Shown piece by piece: positions 1-17,200 of a stretch of 64,000 bases of DNA (its first letter is position 1; every line of letters starts with the position of its first letter). A program made the translations under genes and the position numbers. Under the pieces are notes generated by a model. It saw only the letters and a program-made list of their open reading frames with translations, was not told the DNA's origin and made no database searches. This stretch comes from Podospora comata (taxonomy: Eukaryota > Ascomycota > Sordariomycetes > Sordariales > Podosporaceae), in the NCBI GenBank assembly GCA_017354895.1, contig CP071499.1, forward strand, positions 1,302,001 to 1,366,000, in the 5' to 3' direction.

Positions 1-569
1 ATCCAGAAATTGGGAGAGCTGGTGGGCTTAGGGCTGGTGTGGAAAATTGTTAGACAGGTGGTCTGTGCGCACAGACTAACTCGCCGCGGAATCTTGGCAG
101 TTGCGGCACAGATTGTCAATGTTGTGGGGCCCAAATATCTTATCGATAAGCCCTATTTCCGTCATTAATGCAAGCGATATGAGGCAGCATTCCTTTGCTG
201 GACGAACGAGGAGAAGTTGGAGGATGATATGATCCCCGAAAAGCCATGATCCATTATGAAAATATGAGTCTATGTGCTTGCTGAAAAAATGCTACATCAC
301 CCTCAAAAAGCAGCGCCGGCCCCCTCAAAGACCTGACGCTATCATCTATCGATGCTTGATATTCCCCTTGTTGAGGGAAGTCTCCTGGGTGACGTGCCTC
401 ATCATGGCCCTCAACAGACCCAGCATCCGAGGGCGATCAGGGGATACAGTCTTGCACTGAATCTGTGGTGTTGTAGACCACGACAGTGGACTAATCCTGA
501 AGCCGTCTGGTCCAGTCTTTTGACAAACGCCCAGCCCGCCGAAAATCCCGTCCTATACTTGAAGCTCCT
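1..569. other. Left-edge non-coding stretch
   Basis: Sequence downstream of the DnaJ gene stop. It probably contains that gene's 3' UTR. Only short open frames without codon-usage or motif support are present. I see no RNA gene or repeat. Confidence 0.4.
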
Positions 570-2036
570 TTACTGGGTAGCGCACTGGGGGCCGCCCTCA
601 CCGTCATCCTCGTCTTCCTCCCACTCCCCGCCGCTGTATCTAGGGTCTCCTTGGTGTGCGCCCATCTAAGATTTGAGTCAGCAGTGTTCAGTTTTCATCA
701 GTCCGGGAGAGAGAAAACATACCTCTTCAATGTCCGCATCGTCCGTGAATTCGACGTCATCAATTTCGTCAGCAGCAATAGGGGGTCCTGGAGGAGGGAG
801 AAGCTTCTTCAGCGCCTCGTGGTCGTCGTCACTCTCGAGCCAGCCGTCCTTGGGGAACTCAATCTTGACAACAAGGTACAGGTCACCCTTGGCCTCACCG
901 CGCTTGTGAGGCATGCCCTCGCCCTCGACCTTGAGAACCTGGCCGGGGCGGAGGACCTTGCCGCGAGGGTAGTTGATGTGAATACCTCTGCCATCAAGGT
1001 GCTTGACCACAACGCGAGAGAAGCCGGTGAGAGCCTCAGCAAGCGTGACATTGAGGTCGGCCGAGAGATCGTGACCGATACGGGTGAAGACGTCATGGGG
1101 CTCCTCGACAAGGTGGAAGATCAAATCGCCGGGGGTTTGGTCTGGCAATTGGTCTGCCTCGCCTTGGAGCACGATGCGGTCTCCTTGCATGGAGCCACGG
1201 TCGATGTAGAGCTCCAGTGCCTTCTTCTCCTTGACAGTCCGCTTGCCCTTGCACTTCTTGCACCTGTCCTTCTCCTTGTAGTAGTTGCCCGAGCCCTCGC
1301 AGTGGTCGCAACGAATAATTTCTTGACGAGCGAGACCTGGGCCGAATGGGCGGAGAATCTCTCTGACACCCTGACCGCGGCACTTCTCGCATGGATTTGG
1401 CGCAACCTTCTCCTTCGCACCGCTACCCTTGCACTGGCTGCACACAACCTGCTTCTCGGCGGCGAACTTGACAGTCTTCCCCTTATAAAGTTCTTCAAGC
1501 GTCACCTTGTAGGCCTGCTCTTCGTCGGGACTGCGTCTGGGACGTCTGGGCATACCACGGCCACCGCCGGGCATGCCACCCATACCGCCCATGCCGAACA
1601 TCTGGGAAAGGATGTCGTTCATGTCCATGCCCGGACCGCCCGGGCCGCCGCCTCTTGATGGGTCAAAGGCAGCCATGCCATGGGTATCGTAGAGTTCGCG
1701 CTTCTCGTCATCGCGAAGAATCTCGTAGGCTTGTGTGATGGCCTTGAACTTGGCCTCGGACTCGACACGCTTGTCTTCGGAGACCTTGTCGGGATGGTGT
1801 AGCAGGGCCAACTGGTTTGTAATCGTCAGTGTCTACCGGGTAAGACCCGTGGTGGCACAGTACATACCTTTCGATAGGCCTTCTTGATATCATTTGGGCT
1901 GGCAGACTTGTCTACGCCGAGGAGAGCTGCGAGTAGGAAAATTCGCAGTCAGTAATCTTTCAGATAGCCAAGGCTGCCTAAAGGATGTAGGATGCGACTC
2001 ACCGTAGAGATCAACATCTTCTTCTTTGCCGTCCAT
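570..2036 (-). CDS. ydj1: DnaJ/Hsp40 co-chaperone, type I, Ydj1/Mas5-like with CaaX end
   Basis: Four exons by splice signals and frame: 2036-2003, 1926-1868, 1811-723 and 665-570, giving about 425 aa. The J domain is at the N-terminus, with HPD in LALLHHPDK just after the second intron. A Gly/Met/Phe-rich linker follows, then four zinc-finger repeats (CSQCKGSG, CEKCRGQG, CDHCEGSG, CKKCKGKR; the last is degenerate, as in Ydj1), then the C-terminal substrate-binding domains. The short last exon encodes an acidic tail ending in CATQ, a likely farnesylation CaaX box like the CASQ of yeast Ydj1. Members of this family stimulate Hsp70 ATPase and deliver clients for folding, mitochondrial import and degradation; the lipid tail tethers part of the pool to ER and mitochondrial surfaces. 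The start is the ATG before DGKEEDVDLY. The gene is divergent from the mitochondrial GluRS gene. Family assignment is firm; the orthologue name is inferred from the CaaX tail. Confidence 0.93.
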
Positions 2037-5442
<3,406 letters not shown>

Positions 5443-5451
5443 GATCTTGTC

Positions 5452-5727
<276 letters not shown>

Positions 5728-5832
5728 GAGTTTTGTATGTATAGATAGAGAAAAAGAAAAACGACTGTGTAAGAAGAAAAAGAGATGGGAAAAGTCAAAA
5801 GGGGCGTGGGGAATTGGTGGGATCAGCCTGGT

Positions 5833-6016
5833 CCCGGCGCTGTAAAGCTTCGGTTTGTCATCGCCGGCAGTATTCAGTCAGCTGTATAATAAAAAAAAGC
5901 ACACCCGTTTCGGGGTTTTAGTCTCGCAAAAGGCGATACTCAAAGCCTGAAACGGGAGTGCTTTTTCTCCACCTGACTGAATGCTGTCGGCGGTGAAAGG
6001 CTTTACAGCACTGGGG
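5833..6016. repeat. Imperfect 184-bp foldback inverted repeat (MITE-like)
   Basis: The left arm (from about 5833) and the reverse complement of the right arm (ending about 6016) match over some 85-90 bp with scattered mismatches and small gaps. Shared blocks read outside-in: GCTGTAAAGC, CGCCG-CAG, ATTCAGTCAG, AAAAAGCAC-CCCGTTTC, then GGxTTTxAGTxTCGC. The loop is only a few bases near 5928-5932. No protein is encoded. The structure is typical of a miniature inverted-repeat element, but no clear target-site duplication was found at the ends. It lies between two convergent genes. Confidence 0.85.
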
Positions 6017-6344
6017 CTCTCCTTAGACGGCTGATGTTGATACTGTTGTTCAATTTTGTGGGAATATATGTCTGTTGGTTTTGTCTTTCTTTGTAGAGAA
6101 AAGGGGCGATGATGGTATGGCCTCGGTTTTGGGAATTGCATAAACTTCACAGCTCTACTCTTTGTTTCTCTCTACTCGGTTGTAATTATCAAAACAAGTT
6201 TCATCTCTTCATCTCTGGCACGTACCATACCTGTAGAGCTCTGTTAGCTATGATGTACCTTACCCAACCACAATTATGGCATTGTCTTCTTCATCTGTAA
6301 TAATAAAACTGTATTTCATCTCCCCATCTTAATATGGTCCCTGT

Positions 6345-6365
6345 GTAACCCGTAACCCGTAACCC
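6345..6365 (+). repeat. (GTAACCC)3 short tandem repeat
   Basis: Three perfect 7-bp units just beyond the CSN5 stop. They resemble the fungal telomere repeat CCCTAA with an added G, but the tract is too short to be called telomeric. Confidence 0.8.
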
Positions 6366-6445
6366 ACCCATCCTGCCAGCTCCCCAAACACCAAATATCT
6401 AATGCCATACATTAATCATTCTCATAAACCTCAATATCTCTTCCC

Positions 6446-7534
6446 CTACTCATGCTTACACCCACAACCCCCCATCTTCGCCCTCTCCCTCAACCCCCCA
6501 AAAATACTCTCTTTCACCTCCGCCGCCATCAGCCCGGCCCTCTCCTTAACGGCAACCTGCCCAACATCCCGAATAATCTTGTCCAGATCCTGCCCCCGTG
6601 CCTTCGACGAGCTTCCCCCACCACCACCACCACCACCACCACCACCCAACGGAACCCCCGTCCCCGCCAACCTCCCACCACCCTGCCTCCCCCCAGAACC
6701 CCCAACAACCTCCCTCACCTTCCCCCCCAAATCCCTCATCTGACTACTCGCAAAATCCCTATTTGTCAACAACGGATTCCCCGCCAGCGTCCCAACCCAA
6801 TACTTATTCCACAGCGCATCCAACAGCTTATTATCCAACGTGCTCTTGAAATGCTCCACCTCCAAAGCATAATATTTACTCGCATGCGCTCCAAAATCCT
6901 CCATCTTCCCCAACGGCACACTCTTATCCCCTCCTCCCCCTGACCCTCCCGACCCAGACCCTCCAGTATAATTCTCCGGAAAAGTCCTAAAAGCCCCAAT
7001 ATCCACCTTCCCCCCCGCCACCGTCCGGTCAGGATCAACCACAATCGCCACCATCGGTCCCTGCAGCTGCTGCAGCTTCTGCGTCTCAACGTCAATCCCG
7101 CTCAGCCAGCACCCGTACCCCGGGTGCGAGTGATACCACCCAACCACATTCTCCTGCCTGCTCTCCTCCCTGCACCCGCTCAGATACTGAACCAGATACT
7201 CGTCCGCCTCCCCCTGCGCATTCACTCTTGTCTCTGTCCCCTCGACCGGCAAGCGGAACGCGTCCGTGACGACAAAGGTCGACCGGTCGATGAAGCCTTG
7301 CATCATGCCCATCACCTCGAGTGAGCCGCCCGAGCGGGCGTGCATGACCATCTTGAGGAGCGCGACGGGGGAGATGCGGACGGATTTGAAGTACTGGGGG
7401 TCTTGGACCCATGGTTTGGACGCGTGGTCGCCTGTGTGGGAGGGGGGTTGGTTCGAGGTGAAGTGCGTGTACGAGTAGAGGGCGTCGAGGTGGTTGGAGG
7501 TGAGCTTGTCGGTGAGTGGGAGTTCTGTTGTCAT
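6446..7534 (-). CDS. csn5: COP9 signalosome subunit 5 (CSN5), JAMM metalloprotease
   Basis: Single exon, 362 aa. An MPN+ domain carries the full JAMM motif: Glu73 in [10 protein letters not shown], then His135, His137, Ser145 and Asp148 in [14 protein letters not shown]. The cysteine following PGYG and the CWLSGID block are typical of CSN5 rather than Rpn11. CSN5 is the catalytic subunit that removes Nedd8 from cullins, controlling SCF-type ubiquitin ligases in nucleus and cytosol. The C-terminal part has two glycine-rich runs ([12 protein letters not shown] near residue 195 and an 11-Gly run near residue 300) that are probably flexible insertions. The start is the first ATG of the frame, and the N-terminus (about 45 residues before the VQDPQYFK block) has family-like length. 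It converges on the GluRS gene, and the FMP27 gene lies upstream on the same strand. Confidence 0.95.
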   Translation of the reverse strand: MTTELPLTDKLTSNHLDALYSYTHFTSNQPPSHTGDHASKPWVQDPQYFKSVRISPVALLKMVMHARSGGSLEVMGMMQGFIDRSTFVVTDAFRLPVEGTETRVNAQGEADEYLVQYLSGCREESRQENVVGWYHSHPGYGCWLSGIDVETQKLQQLQGPMVAIVVDPDRTVAGGKVDIGAFRTFPENYTGGSGSGGSGGGGDKSVPLGKMEDFGAHASKYYALEVEHFKSTLDNKLLDALWNKYWVGTLAGNPLLTNRDFASSQMRDLGGKVREVVGGSGGRQGGGRLAGTGVPLGGGGGGGGGGGSSSKARGQDLDKIIRDVGQVAVKERAGLMAAEVKESIFGGLRERAKMGGCGCKHE

Positions 7535-8202
7535 AGGTAGGCAATGGTTAGTATCGATGAGGGATGGAGAGAAAGGCAGGGAGAGGTACCCATGATGGCG
7601 GATCCCCTTTTGCCGATCGGCTAACTGGGCGTGACTGATAGTGTCGCTTCTTCGCTGAAATTTGGAAAACGACCTCTTCTGAAATGACTGTTGAAATCGC
7701 CGCTGATGGAAAGCTGGTGTTTGTCAAGGTGGGAGTTGTAAGCTGGAGCTGGCCGAGCTGCAGCCTGCTGTTGTGGTTGACAATGGAGGGGTCGCACTGA
7801 TAAGATAAGGAAGCTCCCCCCCTGCCTGCCGTCAAAGTGCTCCTTCCTCCTGGCAACCCACAAACCTTAAAAAGGTTACTTTAGCAAGGCAGTCGCAATG
7901 GGTATCTGATAATTATTTAATATGTGTTATTCCATTGTATATACCGCTTTATTATGTACTCCTCTTAATTCTTCCCCACCGACTTATGCCCTTGAACTCC
8001 CAGAATGCTTCCCTTCCTCTCTCTCGGCAGCTCCCCCTAGTCCGTGTCTCTAAAAAAAAAATATAAGCTTTACATACAAGACTTCATCACCATCCCATCT
8101 TACAATGCCACCTCAACCCAAGACACCGCCACAAAACGAGAGTAAGAAAAAAAAAAACCATCAAAACAACGGGCTACACCAAGGCTCCCAACCACACCCC
8201 CT
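7535..8202. other. Intergenic, CSN5 promoter and FMP27 3' flank
   Basis: 668 bp between the FMP27 stop and the CSN5 start, both on the minus strand. It should hold the CSN5 promoter and leader and the FMP27 3' UTR. Several A/T-rich runs lie at 7905-8160, including A9 and A10 tracts, which would suit a poly(A) region. No other feature seen. Confidence 0.4.
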
Positions 8203-11200
8203 TTACTGCCTCCTCGAACTCCTATGACTCAAAGTCTTCATCAATCCTCCTCCCCCTTCCCCATCCTCCCCCCCCTCCTCCAGCACCATCTCCCCCCCTT
8301 GATCCCTCACAGCAACAACACTCTGCTCCCTTTGCCCCCCACCACTCCCCTCCTTCAACTTATGCCTAATCGCACTCAACTTATCCCTAAACCCCATATG
8401 CCCCCCCGTCCTCTTCCTTTCCGGACTCCCAACACCCCCGCCGCTATTCATCACCTCCTCCATCCCCATCCCACCAATCCCCGCATTATAATTACTAAAA
8501 GCCACCGTATTATTCCCCATCCCCATCCCCATCCCCAACCCCCCACTGCTCCCCGGCCTCTTGGTCTGCTGATGTTGCTGCTGCTGCCCATTACTGCCCC
8601 CACCACCGCCAAAAGGCTTCGACCACCCGCTACTAGCAGGCCTCAGCAAACTCCCAAACCCAGTCTTCCCCCCCTCCTGAGCAGAAGATGACCCGGAGCT
8701 GATCGTCGACTGCGTAGGCTGCGTCATCAAAAAGGTAGGTATAGCACCGGTAGCCTGCGTGTTAGCAACCACATGCCCAGCAGCTGAGGCTTGCTGCTGC
8801 TGCGGCACCGTCGCCGACCGCTGCGAAGAAGCAATGCTCGAACTCCGGCTGGCAGAAGACTTTGGCACAGGAATACTGCTCGCCGCCGTCGCCGCCCGCC
8901 TGATCGACTGCGGTGGCGACCGGGAAAAGTCCACCGGCGAGGCACCAACGCCGTATATACTAGAAGAGTCGTCCCCGCTGTTCTCTCTCGACTCACCGCC
9001 CGCTATCGAGCTGCCGACTGGAGTGGCAAGCAACACCGAGCTGGTCGCCACCTCCCTCAATTTGGACTGTTGAGCAATGTTAGGCCGATGTTTCGAGAAC
9101 TTGTTGCCAATGATGGCACCCGTGTGGCTGATCAGGGCTTTGATCACCCGGCTCTTGAGCGCGAGAGCCAAGTCGAGGTTGGACCAGGTCTTGTTGCGGT
9201 ACTCAATCGTTGGCATCCGGAAGACGAAGTCATGAACGTCTTCAAAGTTGCGCTCGCCCTTGCCCTTGTAGGAGACGCAGAGGACGACAGAGGGCATCTT
9301 GATGTAGGCGAAAGTCATGTAATTGGAGGCGCGGTCGATCATCTTGGTGAGATCGTCTGATCGGGCCTTGGCCTTTTCTTCATCCGTAGCAGTTGACCGG
9401 TGGCGGAGGCCGAAGCGGGAGCCCTTGCGAGAATCGCCCGAGATGGAAATATTGGAGGAGAGGCCTGTGCCGGTCCGGCTAACACCCGGCCTGGGGGTGC
9501 TGCCGCGAAGGGAGTCGTACGACCGTTTCTTATTCACAGCCTTGAAGCCGGTCCCCGAGCGGAAGAGTCGGAAGGATGTCCCCTCGCCAGAGTGGATGCT
9601 CAAAGCCTTGTGCTTGGGGGGGTCCTCATCAGGATCCGAAGTCAGCGTCGGACGAAGTCTCAGCTCAAGCGAACCAGCCCGGGTCTCGAACTGTGGAATC
9701 TCCGGCTCCTGCTCCCCGGGAACAGTAAGGTGATCCGTAATCTGATTCGCAAGAGACTCGCTGATGGACATGTTATCTCCCTCATCCTCCTCCTCCCCAG
9801 GAATCGACTGCTTGATCATGAAAGGCGACGTGTTCTTCCCCTCAGCCGGGGCATCCCCGTCAATCCCCGGGAAGATATACTCAAACAGCTTCTTGCCCAC
9901 CTCTCGTTCAAGCTGAACCTTGAGCGGAAACAGATTGACCTCAAAGTGATCCATGATGGGAATACCGGCGATAGCCTCCAACATATTCCAGTACACCCTT
10001 ATCATCGGCTTCGTCTCAATGTCCACCACCCCAGCACTCGGCTCAAAGTAGGGCGCAATCATGGCCGGATAGATGGCATCAGGCAGCAGATTCAACCCCA
10101 GTATCCTCCCCACCTGAATCAAATTGATATGCGACCCATCCGAGTTGTCCGTCCGGTCATACTCGACGTCCTTCAACTGCAGCTCAACAAGCGGCTCATT
10201 GTTGTCCCTGATTAACTGCCACACAATCTCCTTGGCCGTGATGCTCCACTTCAACAGCGCACTGCTGGTCGAGTGATCAAACTTCCTCTGGCTCGTCGTG
10301 ATGGCCTTCATCATAAAGAACAGCTCATCCTCGCACGCGGCCAGATCCCGCTCCAGCACCAACCTATCCTGCCACCCCTTCTCGTCCATCTGCCTCGAGT
10401 GCGTCTGGAAGTGCGTCTTGATGTCCTCCAGCTGCCTCACCCTCTCCTGCAGCTTAATCACCATCTCCGGCGCCCCCCTCAAATCGCTAAAGTCCGACGC
10501 CAGCATGATCTTCTCCAGCCTCTCATTCCTCGTCTTCTCCAACGGCTCGCTGTACATCAGCAAGTCCAACACAATGACATAGATGGCATAATACTGCGAC
10601 GAGTTGCACAGCGCGTGCGCCTGAGGGAACTCAACCCAAAGGTTGTCCGTCCTGCTCTCCTGCGCGCTGCCGGCCTGTCTCAGATTGTCCACCGCCGCTG
10701 CCTCGCTCGTGTTGACCTCGTCATTGTACTTCAGCCTCAGGGTGTTGTACTTATCATACCTCAGCATGGCCGAAGTCTTTTGCACCACCCTCTTGAACCC
10801 GAACGGGTCCGCCTGGAAGTCAAACATGACCTCCATCGGCACCCACGGCGGCCACGAGCTCCCCGCCGGCGTCCCGTACGTGTTGCCCGAGTACATTGAC
10901 ACCAGCTGCGTGCTGAACCACTTTTGATGCGTCACAAAGAACTGCGTGCTGTCCATGTTGACCAGGAACCTCCTCTGCACCAGACCGCTGACGTTATCCG
11001 AGATCCGGCTCTTTTCGAGGACGTCCACCACCTTGAGCTCCATCCCCTTGGCCGTGGTGAGCACGACATGCTTCTTGTTCTTGTCGCTCTGCAGCTGAAT
11101 CTGCGGGGCAATCAACCGGACATGGTAAGCATTCTGCGTCGTAAACTCATCCGCAATGCCACCCGACAAGTCCGCCATGGCCGGATGCTGCGCATCAATA

Positions 11201-14200
11201 TTCCCCGTCGACCCCGAGAACTTCTTCCCGTCCCCTAGAATCTTTCGGATCCTATCCTCAATATCCTTTTGAATATCCCGGTCTTTACCGTTCGCATCCG
11301 GTGACTTGCCCGTCCCCGTCGGCGTAGCCGCAGTCTTGGATTTAGTCTGCTCATCCACCAAGTCCAGGATAAACTTGACCGCCGGCCGGGAGAGGTAGTA
11401 AACAAAACCCCTCCGCTGACCGACCTGGTGCATGTACCTCAGAATGATATTCCTCAACGTGTTGTTCCACTTGAGCTGAACATTATGCACCACGAACCGG
11501 TTCTTAAAGTCACTCGCAAACTCGCCCGTGACCTCAGACTCATCCGAATCATCACCGCGCAAGTAGTCGGGACGGTTGAGGTCCCCCTCCGTAGCAGTCG
11601 ACTCCTCATCCTCATCACTGCACGAAGCAGCCCGGGGCGTCATCTCCCTCAACATCCCCTCGAGGAAAACCTTCCTCCCATGCAAGACAGCGGTATGCCG
11701 ACTCAAGATCTCATACTCCGCTCCCAGATCAGCAGTGGTGGTATCCCCCCTGACCATCCTCAGCTCAATCTCTCCAAGCGTGCGCCGGTGAATTTCCGCC
11801 TGCTGATCAATCTGCTCCAGCCTTCTCCGAATAAGCTGACTCTGCACCCTCCTAGGGTCATCATCATGGCTCATGATGCAGAAATGCGTCGGCTCCTTCC
11901 CAAAATGCGTCGTCCTGTCCGGATCACCATCAATCAGCCCGCCAATGTCCGTCTGCCGGAAATACGTCACCCTCGGCGCAAACGCGAGCGGCAAGATCTT
12001 GGTGTCTGGGTTCAGCTCCGTAGGCAGGATCCAGTCCAGCTCGACAAAGTCGTCCATGTCAATCCACCGCGAATCATTATCCGGAATCGTGAACCTCGAC
12101 ACGTCCGCCACATCAGGTTCCTGATCCCCGATATAGCTCGACAGCGAAGCCTTGGTCACCGCATCCGCCGTGGTGCCGCGAATGCTAGCCGACACAGCCC
12201 TCACATCGGCAGACACAAGATCCAGCTGGCCAGCATGTATCCTCATGCCGCTCGTCCTAGACTGGGTGTTCCGCCCGCGATCGGGAGTGGTGAACTCCTC
12301 CCTTCTCATGTGCAAATCCAGCATCCAGCTGTCAAACCGGACCTTGATACCCGTCGCAGAAACAGAATTCTCCGCGTAGTCCTCCACATCCTTGTGCTTG
12401 TAGATGTGACTGAGGAACAGCGGCGCCAGCAAAACATTGTACTTGATCGTAGCCAGATGCCTCCCAAACTTCTTGCTGTTCTTCTCTCTTCCAGGCCAGA
12501 GAGCACCCTGTCGAATAGGCAGAGAAAGCGGCCCAGAGAAAAGCGACCACCAGGCGAAGAAGTGGGTGAAGAATCTCGGGGTGAGATGCACCGTATTGTA
12601 GCTGCGAGACGGTTCCGTGACAGACCCAGTCCACTCCCGATCAACCGGCGCCCGAACAGCAACAGACAAGTGAATATGCTGACTGCGGAACCCGCGAAAG
12701 GCATCATACGGCACGCCATTCTCCGCCTTGGCGAGATGGGGCGCCTTGAGAATGACATCGTAATGAGGCTTGAACTCGAAGCTCCTCTCACCATTGACAA
12801 TAGCCTTTTCAAACACCAGTCCGGCCATCACTTGCACCTTGCCGGACAGTTTCATGACCACTTTTTTGAAAGCCGCGCCGGATTTGTAGCTGCTGTCACT
12901 GGTAAAGCTCTCATCCTCGCCATGCTGCCTCCTCGTTTCACGGACGTGATGGCTGTAATCAGGCACGGCAAGGACATACTCCCCGCTGTCCACCGTCATG
13001 AACCGCTTCGGGTCATCATCAGCGTGAATATTCCACCTGACATCCTTCCTCCAGCACATGATGAAGCCCGCGCCGTTCCCAGTGACCTGGTAAGGATCCC
13101 TACTGCCCTTCAGCGCCAGGTGGACATCGCCGCCCTCCCTCCACGCCACCCGAACTCTGGAGTGGAAATTCAGCCGAATCTTGTCCCAGAACCCGACCTT
13201 TTCAGATGGATCAAGCTGCGGCTTCGTCATCGACTCTATCGCCATCATCATGTCCTGAATCGCAGGCTGATACGACGGCCCCCAGGTGATCCTCGTCGGA
13301 TTGCTGGTATGGATATCAATCACCATGTCAGAGAAAGTCTTGACAGGCCCGATGGTCCTGCGGACGTCCACCGCAAAGCTTCCCTGGTTGGATGCCATTG
13401 GATCCAGATTCCGGCCTGGCACAATCTGGACTTTGATCTTTCTCATCGACTCTGGTCCTCTGTACTCTTCGGCAATGACAAAGTCCGTCGTCATGGACAG
13501 AGCCTGCATTCTCGCGGATTGGGATGACTTGGTCGAGGGAACATGGATAAACGGCAGTGGGTAGTCTCTCAGAGATATCCTCGCCTCGCCCATCTCGATC
13601 CTGACGCTCATCGGGACAAGCAACGCATATTTCATATCCCTTGGCATGCCCTTCCCGACCTTGTGCAAGAAATCAGGCAGGTCTTTCATCGGGAAAGACG
13701 GCTTGTCGAGCATGATATGCAGATCGCTAAGCAGCGCCGACATCAACGCTGGCCGCTGCGGGACCTCGAGAATCTTTTCGCTGTCGTTCCAGTCCTCCGG
13801 CACCTCGTTGTGGCCCCAGAACGCAGCGTGCAAGTCCTTGGTGGCATTCTTGGACAGCTCATACTGCTGATCAATCCGCTGCTTCCAGCTTCTGGCGTTA
13901 TGAATATTGAGCCTCTCTCTCGCTTCATTGATCGAGATCCTGGCATCCCCACTGATCCCCAAACACCCCCCCTCAGGATCATACCTCGGCGCCCGTCCCC
14001 TAAACCTCCCCTCCCCCCCACCAGACCGTCCCTGATCAGCCCCAATACTCCTACTCCTCGGCCCCCCATCCCCTGACATCCTCGTCTTCCCCCTCGACGC
14101 CGCCGACCTCGTCCTCAACTTGGCGCTCTCCTTCTTCGACTCCTCCTCATGGATCTTCTTCACCTTGACCCTAAACGCCTCCTCCCTCGCCTGCCTCTGC

Positions 14201-17200
14201 ATCATCTCCACCTTCCCGGCCCGATAAATCACCCCCAACTTCCACTCAAACGCCCCATCCTCCAGCTCAAAAAGCAACGTCTTGGTACGGAGCGAGACTT
14301 TGGGCACATTCCTCGGCCCCTCCGGTCCCTTATCCAGAATATACTCATTCGTCCCCGTCTTGAACCGATGATGCAGCTGCTGCACCGACTTGATCGAGTT
14401 GACAAAATTGTCCGTAATCTTGTACACCACCAAATCATGCGGCACCGCCACCCTGATCGTCTCCGAGACCACATCAAACATCCTCTCATCCTGCACCTGC
14501 CCACCCGTAAACTTTTTCCTCGACTCCCGGTAGTCCAACCTCACGTTCTTAACGCTGATGATCCTTGCCCAGACCCTCCTCATCCTCGGCGCTTCCGCAT
14601 AGAGCCTTATCAACCTCGCATGCAAAAACGGTGGCGACCAGCGATGTCTCCCCGCCTCCAAGTTACATATCTGGAACATCACCTGGGGATCAGAAGGTAA
14701 ATCCGCCTTGATCTGGATCAACGTCGCCTTGAAATCAACCGCCACCAACTCTTGAACAAAAGACCTCGCGACCTCCCCATCAAGCGACAGCTCCGGAATA
14801 GTCCCCCCCGCAGAAGGCGGCGACAAGTGTCCCACCACCAACCTCTTCGCACCCATCTTGGGCGTACTCGGCACCATCACCACCGGTGTCGCCGGGCTTG
14901 CCCCCCCAGCAGCATTCGTCCTCACAAACGCCTTCCTCAGCACCGCAACCGCCACAGCAACAGCATAATGCCTGTAAAGCGAGTACTGCAGCAACACCGT
15001 CCTAATCTGCGAATGAACATGAAACACCGGCCCCTGGTTGTCACTCAGCGTCGAAAACGCCAGCTCCAACTTGGGAATATTCAAAAACGGCTCCATTTCC
15101 CACTTGTCCTCCGCCTCAATCATGTAGGCTTCAAACCCCCTCACATGAAGCGATATCCTCCTCCCATCTCCATCATGATGATACTTTTTCCTCGGAGACA
15201 TCGGAATCGTCTTCAAAAGATCAGTCTCGGGCGACATCATCCCCCGACTGCTTGCCCGTCGTCTAGACGGCCTCCTCTTAAGATTGTCAAGCCTCTGGGC
15301 GCGGTATTCGGTCGTCCACGTATCCAGCTGAATCGCCAGACCCCTCGTCTCGTCAGAGATGTCCTTGTCCACACCCGCCACCTCGACACTGAAGTCTGAG
15401 CAGGACAGCTGAAAGTGCAACAGCCACGCCGGCATCGCCCGCAGGAAATTAGAGTGCCTCGCCGTCTTTGACGAAGCCCTCTTGTCCGGCTCGACGTCCA
15501 GTCGCAACTGTCGTACAATCTGCCTCAGACCGTCCCCAATCTCATCTCTGACCATCTTCAGCGAGAAAGTCTGCAGATTACCCGTCGCCACCACCTGGAC
15601 GTTAGGCGAGGCGCTAAGCTGAATTTTGAGATCAAACGAGTCCGTCTCGAGGAGATCAATCTTTTCGTTTCCGGCTGAGGTCTGGTAGTAAAGATGGTGA
15701 GTTTGTAGCCGCATAGTAGCCGCAAGGCTGTAGTGAAGCTGGTCGACCGTAGAATGGAACGACTCCATGTCCAGTGAAATGGACGAGATGGATGATATAA
15801 TCAGATCAAAATCATCTGGATCAGCGCCTTTGTGCACCGGCGGGAGTGCTATTCTCACTACTGGCTCGTGCATGGAGAATTTGATGTTGGCCTTGGGGAG
15901 GAGGCGTGAGATGAGCATGTGCCGTGTCTGCGGTTCGGATTTGGGAGCTTTTGGCTTTCGTCGTAGCATAGCTATAAGAAGAGGGAGGTGTCGAGGATCG
16001 AGGTCGACGGATGGTGAGGTGACGACCGAGTTGGCGAATAAAATGTTGGCATTGCGCTGCTCAGCGGTGCCCTCGTGGGTGAGCTCGACTGTTTTAGAGG
16101 GGAGGGTCGTCCGAACGGTGGTGGTGGCCATGGGGATGTACATGATCCTCTCGGGCTTGCCATGTCCATCGTCGAGGCCGATGGATACTGACAACGCGGC
16201 AGCCAATGCTTCGTGGGCAGTATCTTTTGAGGGAAAATACATCCTATGTGCTGAGGACTTGGGGTCGAGCCGGTGGAGGTCGATGCCCACCTCCTTCATG
16301 GATGCGTTTAGAAGCACAGGATTTCCTCCAGGACGAACGTGGTCAATCTTTTTAGTCAGACCAACATAGCTGACAGCAAACTGAACCTCCTTGATGCCCC
16401 TAAGGATCGAGCTGACAAGCTCCTTCGAGTCGGAAACGGTCTGCATCAGCTCGTGGTTCGTTGTGCTCCCCGGTACATCGATCTCCTGCATCACCTGATC
16501 GACAATAACGCCCATAGGATCGGATTGGGCAAACTCCTGATTGCATTGGCTCTTGATCTGCTTGGACAGTTTTGCGCTGTGGCTGACATCGTCATATGGG
16601 ACATGTAGACGGCCGAGCTTCAGCGAAATGGCGGCGTCGCGGAGACCGTCGAGGGCTTCGTATAAATAGCCGTGGATGTTCAGGGTGGCGCTGTCCAAAA
16701 CCTCCAACGATTCTCCCCCATTGGCCGTGAAAAGAACACTCCGCAGCGTCACAATCCACTCTGCTTGCTGTTTCTGACGGCTCCTCTCTGCCTTCCCTTG
16801 CAAGAAGAAGCGCGCCCGGTCGACCATCTTCGACCTTGTGTCAACCGCCACGGTAAAACTGCCCACTTGCACGTTGCCCACGTCGACAATGTTGACCGAG
16901 GAATTGGTCGCAACCACATCCACCATCCGAAGCCAGTTCACCTTGCGGTGCAACAGCTTCAGCTTCTCTTTTATCTTGGTCAGGCGCTTCCAAGTCTTGC
17001 TCCTCCCAGCCGACATGGTCTCGCGCCTCGTGATTTTCGGCACCTTCATCGATTCAGCAGCCGGGGGAGTGGAAGCCGCGCCATTGAGCTTCGTCTTTTC
17101 GTTATCGCCATCGCTATCCGAGTCCGAATCCTCGCTGCCTGCTGCCAGCCCCGCAGCCTTGTTCCCTTCCAACTCCTTGATATCGACGGTAACGGCGAGT

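Noticed and set aside
651-1658. 335-codon frame antisense to the DnaJ gene
   Set aside because: Shadow of the DnaJ coding strand, with Leu/Val/Ala-rich filler.
6345-6365. Interstitial telomere
   Set aside because: The unit is GTAACCC rather than CCCTAA and only three copies occur in normal gene context.
11428-13527. 699-codon open frame antisense to the FMP27 gene
   Set aside because: It is the mirror of a strongly codon-biased coding strand. It shows Pro/Arg/His-rich random composition and no motif.
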